A stretch of 9,556 bases of DNA from CAYNYM01 sp049366815 (GTDB taxonomy: Bacteria; Desulfobacterota; DSM-4660; Desulfatiglandales; HGW-15). Below, piece after piece: positions 5,944-9,556 of the stretch. The notes below the pieces were generated by a model. It was not told the origin of the DNA, did no database searches, and saw only the letters and a list, made by a program, of their open reading frames with translations. Every line of letters begins with the position of its first letter. The stretch's first letter is position 1. Both the position numbers and the translations under genes were made by a program. Where the stretch lies: positions 1-9,556 of the forward strand of contig JBMNCO010000012.1 in the NCBI GenBank assembly GCA_049366815.1, read 5' to 3'.

Positions 5944-6853
5944 AAAAACGAGCAGAAAGTCCTTTCAGGTTATTTTTTACAGTTTTGCAGGGTTTCTGTT
6001 TTTGTATTCCGCCTATCTTTTTTTGAGCAATCTGGATCAGCTCTTTGTGACGGAGGCGGCCATACAAACGCGTGATATCACCGCTGTCTGGGACGAGGAC
6101 AGGGAGGTCCTGAACCAGTTCGCAGGGGGATTCTGGAAAGATGCCTATTTCTGGAAATCTTTGAACCTTACGGTGGTTACCACCCTGATCACCACCTTGA
6201 TCGCCTCGATACTGGGAATCCCGACGGCCTATGCCTTATCGCGCTATCGCATCCCGGGGATGTCGGTCGTCGAGACCCTGTTTTCATCGTTGATCGTGAT
6301 GCCGGGATCGGTCATCGGCATCTGCCTGATCGTGATGTTCAACTACGGCCCCCTGTGGAACCTGCAGAACGCTCTAGGTTTCAAGTTCGCCCATAGTCTT
6401 TTCCCCGGCATGGTTATCGCATCTCTGGTGCTTTCCTTTGCCCTGGGATTGAGTGCATGGAAGGCGGCCTTCGATAGTGTCAATCCCCGGTTCGAGCAGG
6501 TCGCACGCTCCCTGGGGAGCAGCCGATGGCGGGCCTTCAGGACCGTCACGTTCCCCCTGGCCAAGAGTGGAATCATCGCCGGGATCATCCTGGCCTGGAC
6601 CCGAGCCATGGCGGAATTCAGCGCGGTGCTGTTCTTTTGCGGCACCTTTCGGGAGTTGCCTGATACACGCTTTTCCGATTTTACGAGGCTCATCCAGATG
6701 GATAAGGCGGATTGGGTTTCGGTTGCGGTCTGGGCCCAGGTGGAATTCGGGAATATTGAGTACGGGTTTGCCCTGGCCTTTGTTCTTGTCTTGGTCGGCG
6801 GGATGTCGGTCTATGTCATGCACCGGATCGGTGCAAAGGGATTTGTATGGTAA
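5933..6853 (+). CDS. Oxyanion ABC transporter permease 2
   Basis: This 306-residue inner-membrane permease is the second subunit of a heteromeric channel of the molybdate/tungstate/sulfate class. A first hydrophobic helix spans about 12-33, followed by a periplasmic stretch (about 34-72). Then comes the permease core: helices near 76-102, 115-136, 157-178, 210-236 and 275-297, with docking loop RFEQVARSLGSSRWRAF (186-202) and conserved Pro 208. Both permeases of the pair end in VW (SNVW here upstream, GFVW in this one), suggesting paralogy by duplication. ATG 5933 has ggaggaag (5920-5927) upstream and overlaps permease 1 by 11 bp. The ATPase gene follows 10 bp after its TAA. Intact as far as can be seen. 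Substrate not determined by sequence alone. Confidence 0.8.
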   Translation: MSGKKTSRKSFQVIFYSFAGFLFLYSAYLFLSNLDQLFVTEAAIQTRDITAVWDEDREVLNQFAGGFWKDAYFWKSLNLTVVTTLITTLIASILGIPTAYALSRYRIPGMSVVETLFSSLIVMPGSVIGICLIVMFNYGPLWNLQNALGFKFAHSLFPGMVIASLVLSFALGLSAWKAAFDSVNPRFEQVARSLGSSRWRAFRTVTFPLAKSGIIAGIILAWTRAMAEFSAVLFFCGTFRELPDTRFSDFTRLIQMDKADWVSVAVWAQVEFGNIEYGFALAFVLVLVGGMSVYVMHRIGAKGFVW

Positions 6854-6863
6854 GGAGGGAATC

Positions 6864-7886
6864 ATGATCGAAATCAAGGAACTCGATGGTGATCTGGGTG
6901 AATTTCACCTTCGGGATATCAACCTGACGGTGAATGACGGCGAATACCTTGCGATTCTCGGCCCCACCGGGGCGGGAAAGACGGTCCTGGTCGAATATAT
7001 CGTGGGAATCTACAAGCCGGACAGGGGTAGCATCCATGTCGACGGAGAGGACATCGTCCCGTTGTTTACGGAGGAAAGGAACATCGGGTATGTCCCACAG
7101 GACTATGCCCTGTTTCCAAACCTGACGGTGGAGCGAAACATTTCTTACGGTCTGGAGGCAAGAAGGATGCCGCAGGACCAGATCAAGGGCATTGTCGATG
7201 AGATGATCGAACGCCTCAAGATCGATTACATCCGACATCGCATGCCTCTTCATTTGAGCGGCGGGGAGAAACAGCGGGTGGCCCTGGGCCGGGCCCTGAC
7301 CACCGAACCAAAGGTCCTTCTGCTGGATGAACCCCTGAGCGCCCTGGACGAAAATCTGAGGACCGAGATGGCAAAAGAACTCAGGCGCATCCAAAGGGAT
7401 GTAAACGGCACATTTATGCACGTATGCCACAACTTCGAGAAGGCCTCGGATGTGGCCGACCGGATCGCGATCATGAATGAGGGGACTATCGTCCAGATCG
7501 GAGACCTGAAGGAGATCATGGAAGCCCCCAAGAACGAGTTTGTGGCGAGATTCGTTAAATCGCAAAATCTGTTTGAGGGCGTTTCCGACGGTTCCACCGT
7601 AAAGATAGGCCGGGTCTCCCTTGCAAAGAAAAATCCCTACAAGGGAGACGTAATCGTGGCGATCAGGCCTGAGAATATCAGAATTGTTGAGAACAGCGAT
7701 CAGGGGCAAAATGTCTTCAGCGGCCGGATCAAGGGAATGCAACTCAAGCCCTATTTTACTGAGTTGTCTGTTGATACGGGTCTTCCGGTTGTGGTGATCA
7801 CCCGCAAGGAAAACAATTACACCAAAGGAGACAACATCAGGGTGAGTATACCGGAAGAAAAGGTCGTCGTGATGGGAAAGCCCTGA
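6864..7886 (+). CDS. Molybdate/tungstate-class ABC transporter ATPase (WtpC/ModC-like)
   Basis: This 340-residue ATPase energises the two preceding permeases. Motifs: Walker A GPTGAGKT (33-40), Q-loop Gln 79 in GYVPQDYALFP, signature LSGGE (131-135), Walker B VLLLDEP (151-157) followed by SALD, and the switch His 189. The switch motif reads VCHN instead of the usual VTHD. The stretch from RNIGYVPQDYALFPNLTV onward is typical of ModC, WtpC and CysA. A C-terminal TOBE-like region (about 240-340, including VIVAIRPENIRIVE) may sense substrate. ATG 6864 is chosen because ggaggga lies just upstream; the frame is open further left, but only as a shadow of permease 2. Molybdate or tungstate is the best guess; sulfate cannot be excluded. 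Confidence 0.82.
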   Translation: MIEIKELDGDLGEFHLRDINLTVNDGEYLAILGPTGAGKTVLVEYIVGIYKPDRGSIHVDGEDIVPLFTEERNIGYVPQDYALFPNLTVERNISYGLEARRMPQDQIKGIVDEMIERLKIDYIRHRMPLHLSGGEKQRVALGRALTTEPKVLLLDEPLSALDENLRTEMAKELRRIQRDVNGTFMHVCHNFEKASDVADRIAIMNEGTIVQIGDLKEIMEAPKNEFVARFVKSQNLFEGVSDGSTVKIGRVSLAKKNPYKGDVIVAIRPENIRIVENSDQGQNVFSGRIKGMQLKPYFTELSVDTGLPVVVITRKENNYTKGDNIRVSIPEEKVVVMGKP

Positions 7887-7926
7887 TCATTCCCTTACAA
7901 TCCTTTGGGCTGGGGAAGATTACCCA

Positions 7927-8247
7927 TTGGAAATCAAAGACATACGATCTCTAGAGGAACTGAAGGAAACAATCGGGCAGGGAACGACACTGATCCTTTT
8001 CGGCGCGCCATGGTTTGCGCTTTCCCTTTTACAGAAGCCCATCCTTCGCCGGGTTGCTTCACAATTTCAGGGAAAGGCATCCGTTGGTTCAGTGAATGTT
8101 GGTAAACATCCTGAAATCGCATCGGAACTGGATATCCGGAGCATCCCCACCCTGATCCTTTTTAAAAACAATAAAGAGATAGAGCGCCTTGTTGGGCTCC
8201 AACCGGAGGACACACTTTCAGAGGTCCTGAGCAGGTTCCTCATATAG
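7927..8247 (+). CDS. Thioredoxin-fold protein lacking the CxxC redox site
   Basis: This 106-residue single-domain protein has thioredoxin architecture: SLEELKETI, a core strand TLILFGAPW (21-29), a helix QKPILRRVASQF, VGSVNVGKHPEIASELDIRS, the cis-proline loop SIPTLILFK (72-80, Pro 74) and a final strand-helix. At the active site WCGPC is replaced by WFALS (29-33), so both cysteines are gone, and the buried Asp before the site is Leu. It therefore cannot do dithiol-disulfide exchange and more likely acts as a binding or scaffold protein. There is no signal peptide, so it is probably cytoplasmic. TTG 7927 is the only sensible start, with gggga about 10 bases upstream. It begins 40 bp after the ATPase gene, hence the likely last gene of that operon. 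Confidence 0.8.
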   Translation: MEIKDIRSLEELKETIGQGTTLILFGAPWFALSLLQKPILRRVASQFQGKASVGSVNVGKHPEIASELDIRSIPTLILFKNNKEIERLVGLQPEDTLSEVLSRFLI

Positions 8248-8322
8248 AGATGCAGACATGCCATGATTTTATAGTAACAAAACCGTAATCCACCTAATTC
8301 CTGGGAGGAGGAGCAGGTTGGA

Positions 8323-8388
8323 ATGAAAAAAGGGAAGGACAATTCAATCCTCGTTTGGAGATTCAGTTCATTCCCAAAATCTATTTAA
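8323..8388 (+). CDS. Possible 21-residue leader ORF before the porin
   Basis: ATG 8323 follows a strong purine-rich ribosome binding site (gggaggaggagcagg, 8303-8317) and opens a 21-codon frame (MKKGKDNSILVWRFSSFPKS then I) ending with TAA 8386-8388, just before the porin Shine-Dalgarno at 8391. It could be a translated leader peptide coupling to the porin gene. With no homology recognised and such a short length, this may equally be chance. Confidence 0.22.
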   Translation: MKKGKDNSILVWRFSSFPKSI

Positions 8389-8404
8389 AAAGGAGGAAAG
8401 AGTT

Positions 8405-9526
8405 TTGCGAAAGATGATAGCTTTTTTTCTGGCATGCGGCATGCTGCTCGGTGTTTTTATGACAACGGCCGAGGCGGCTGATAAATCGGTCACGGTTTAC
8501 GGCAGTGTTCGGATGGATACCTGGTGGATGGACAGGTCCAGCGCGGTAGCCAAAGGGGATTTTGACGACTCGGATCTCTTCTGGGACCAGGATCTGGGTA
8601 ACAGCTGTTTCGGCGCCAACTTCAAGTCAGGGGATATTACGGCAAAAGTCGAGATCAGGCCCAGGGATCGGGACAGGGGAAACGGGACCCAAAACGAGAC
8701 CCTCAGGGAATGGTGGGCGGCCTAGAATTTTGGAAAGGCGAACCTCCTTCTTGGTCAGGCCTATATACCCTGTCATGCCAGGATTACCAAGGCGGTTTAC
8801 CAGAATGGATCCATCGCCGGGCAATATGGCGACTTTCTCGGGACGACCCGTGACCGCATGATCCAATTGACAGTCCCCTTTTCCGTGGGGACCCTGAAGG
8901 TGGCGGCCCTTAGACCGAGCGATAAGGGCACGGTCGTGTCCGCAGCAGGGGATACGGACTTCACCCTTCCCAAATTTGAGGCGAGCTTTGATTTCAAATT
9001 GGGTCCCGCCTCCATGATGGTCTTCGGCGGGTACAACACGACCGATGAGGTCATGACCGCCACGGACAAGGAGTACAGCATCGACTCCCACGTCATAGGG
9101 CTCAATGCCAGGGTGAATGTGGGGCCGGCCTATTTAAAGGGTATCATCTACAGCGGCCAGAACCAACTGAATTACGGTTCCGATAACAACTGGGTGTGGA
9201 GTGCCTATTATGATGCCGCAACGGACAGCATTACGGATATCGATGCGCTGGGATGGTTCCTGGTGGCGGGCTGCAAGGTGAGTGATATGGTCAGCCTGGA
9301 GGCCGGCTACGGCCAGCGAAAGCTGGAAAGAGAAAGGCCCGGGTTTAATAAGGATGAAGATAAGAACGCCATGTTCTATATCAACATGCCCATTACAGTG
9401 GCCAAGGGATTCACCATTACACCCGAGTTCGGGTACTTCGACGAGAAGGATCAGAACATTGCCGGGGTCTCCAAAGATCAGGGAGACACCACCTATTACG
9501 GCCTCTACTGGAGGATGGATTTCTAG
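8405..9526 (+). pseudogene. Outer-membrane porin-like protein with internal UAG
   Basis: One frame of 374 codons runs from TTG 8405 (aggagg at 8391-8396) to TAG 9524-9526, with a single in-frame TAG at 8723-8725 (codon 107). Residues 1-24 form a signal peptide (MRKMIAFFLACGMLLGVFMT, then TAEA cleavage). The mature part starts ADKSVTVYGSVRMDTWW and continues with alternating beta-strand character, ending in aromatic YWRMDF, typical of outer-membrane barrels. Across the stop the sequence reads REWWAA-[UAG]-NFGKANLLLGQAYIP. From memory related porins carry an aromatic residue, often Tyr, at this place, so one base change from TAC or TAT explains it. There is no frameshift and both halves keep coding character. 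Either a recent pseudogene, a sequencing error or read-through/pyrrolysine decoding. As a porin it would let oxyanions reach the periplasmic binding proteins. Confidence 0.8.
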
Positions 9527-9556
9527 GATCAGCTGCCTAGAAAAGGACAAGGCGGG

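Noticed and set aside
6453..6863. N-terminal extension of the ATPase frame
   Set aside because: The extension overlaps the coding sequence of permease 2 and is low-complexity, rich in Ser, Pro and Arg. ATG 6864 has a strong ribosome binding site and the expected N-terminus.
6816..7742. 308-codon open frame on the minus strand across the ATPase gene
   Set aside because: Antisense shadow of an ATPase with every nucleotide-binding motif in place.
8405..9526. Window-wide reassignment of UAG to an amino acid
   Set aside because: UAG ends tupA, the thioredoxin-like gene and the porin at positions where the proteins have their normal length.

Overview
The window looks like Gram-negative chromosomal DNA of a sulfate-reducing or syntrophic bacterium, most likely a Desulfobacterota (deltaproteobacterial) lineage. 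This rests on gene content (tungstate uptake, a sigma-54 activator, an outer-membrane porin) and on the general look of the proteins. It is inference; no rRNA or other phylogenetic marker is present.

Positions 1-530 are accessory DNA. They hold a decayed four-helix-bundle (23S rRNA intervening-sequence type) gene flanked by inverted heptamer-like repeats. A sigma-70-like promoter follows directly, then a structured leader with a 9-bp closing stem that resembles a Moco/Tuco-type riboswitch. After it comes tupA, a periplasmic tungstate-binding protein. A strong intrinsic terminator closes tupA. A 474-bp gene-poor gap, with one unassigned reading frame and a hairpin, separates tupA from tupB (permease) and tupC (ATPase). 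A TrmO/UPF0066-type tRNA methyltransferase gene trails tupC.

From 4376 the layout changes. A minus-strand NtrC-type sigma-54 activator begins abruptly at its Walker A motif, with everything N-terminal missing. Head to head with it, on the plus strand, is a molybdate/sulfate-class ABC permease that lacks about 65-70 N-terminal residues compared with its downstream sister. The two truncated 5' ends meet within roughly 15 bp of 5249-5262, as if a deletion (or an assembly join) removed the divergent promoters, both 5' ends and possibly a solute-binding protein gene. The rest of this second operon looks intact: a second permease, a WtpC/ModC/CysA-like ATPase with a C-terminal domain, and a thioredoxin-fold protein whose CxxC site is replaced by F..S.

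The window ends with an outer-membrane porin-like gene (8405-9526) in one continuous frame interrupted by a single UAG at codon 107. The common theme is oxyanion (tungstate/molybdate class) uptake across both membranes. Three or four reading frames here are damaged (four-helix protein, sigma-54 activator, first permease, porin), so either part of the locus is eroding or the sequence carries errors.
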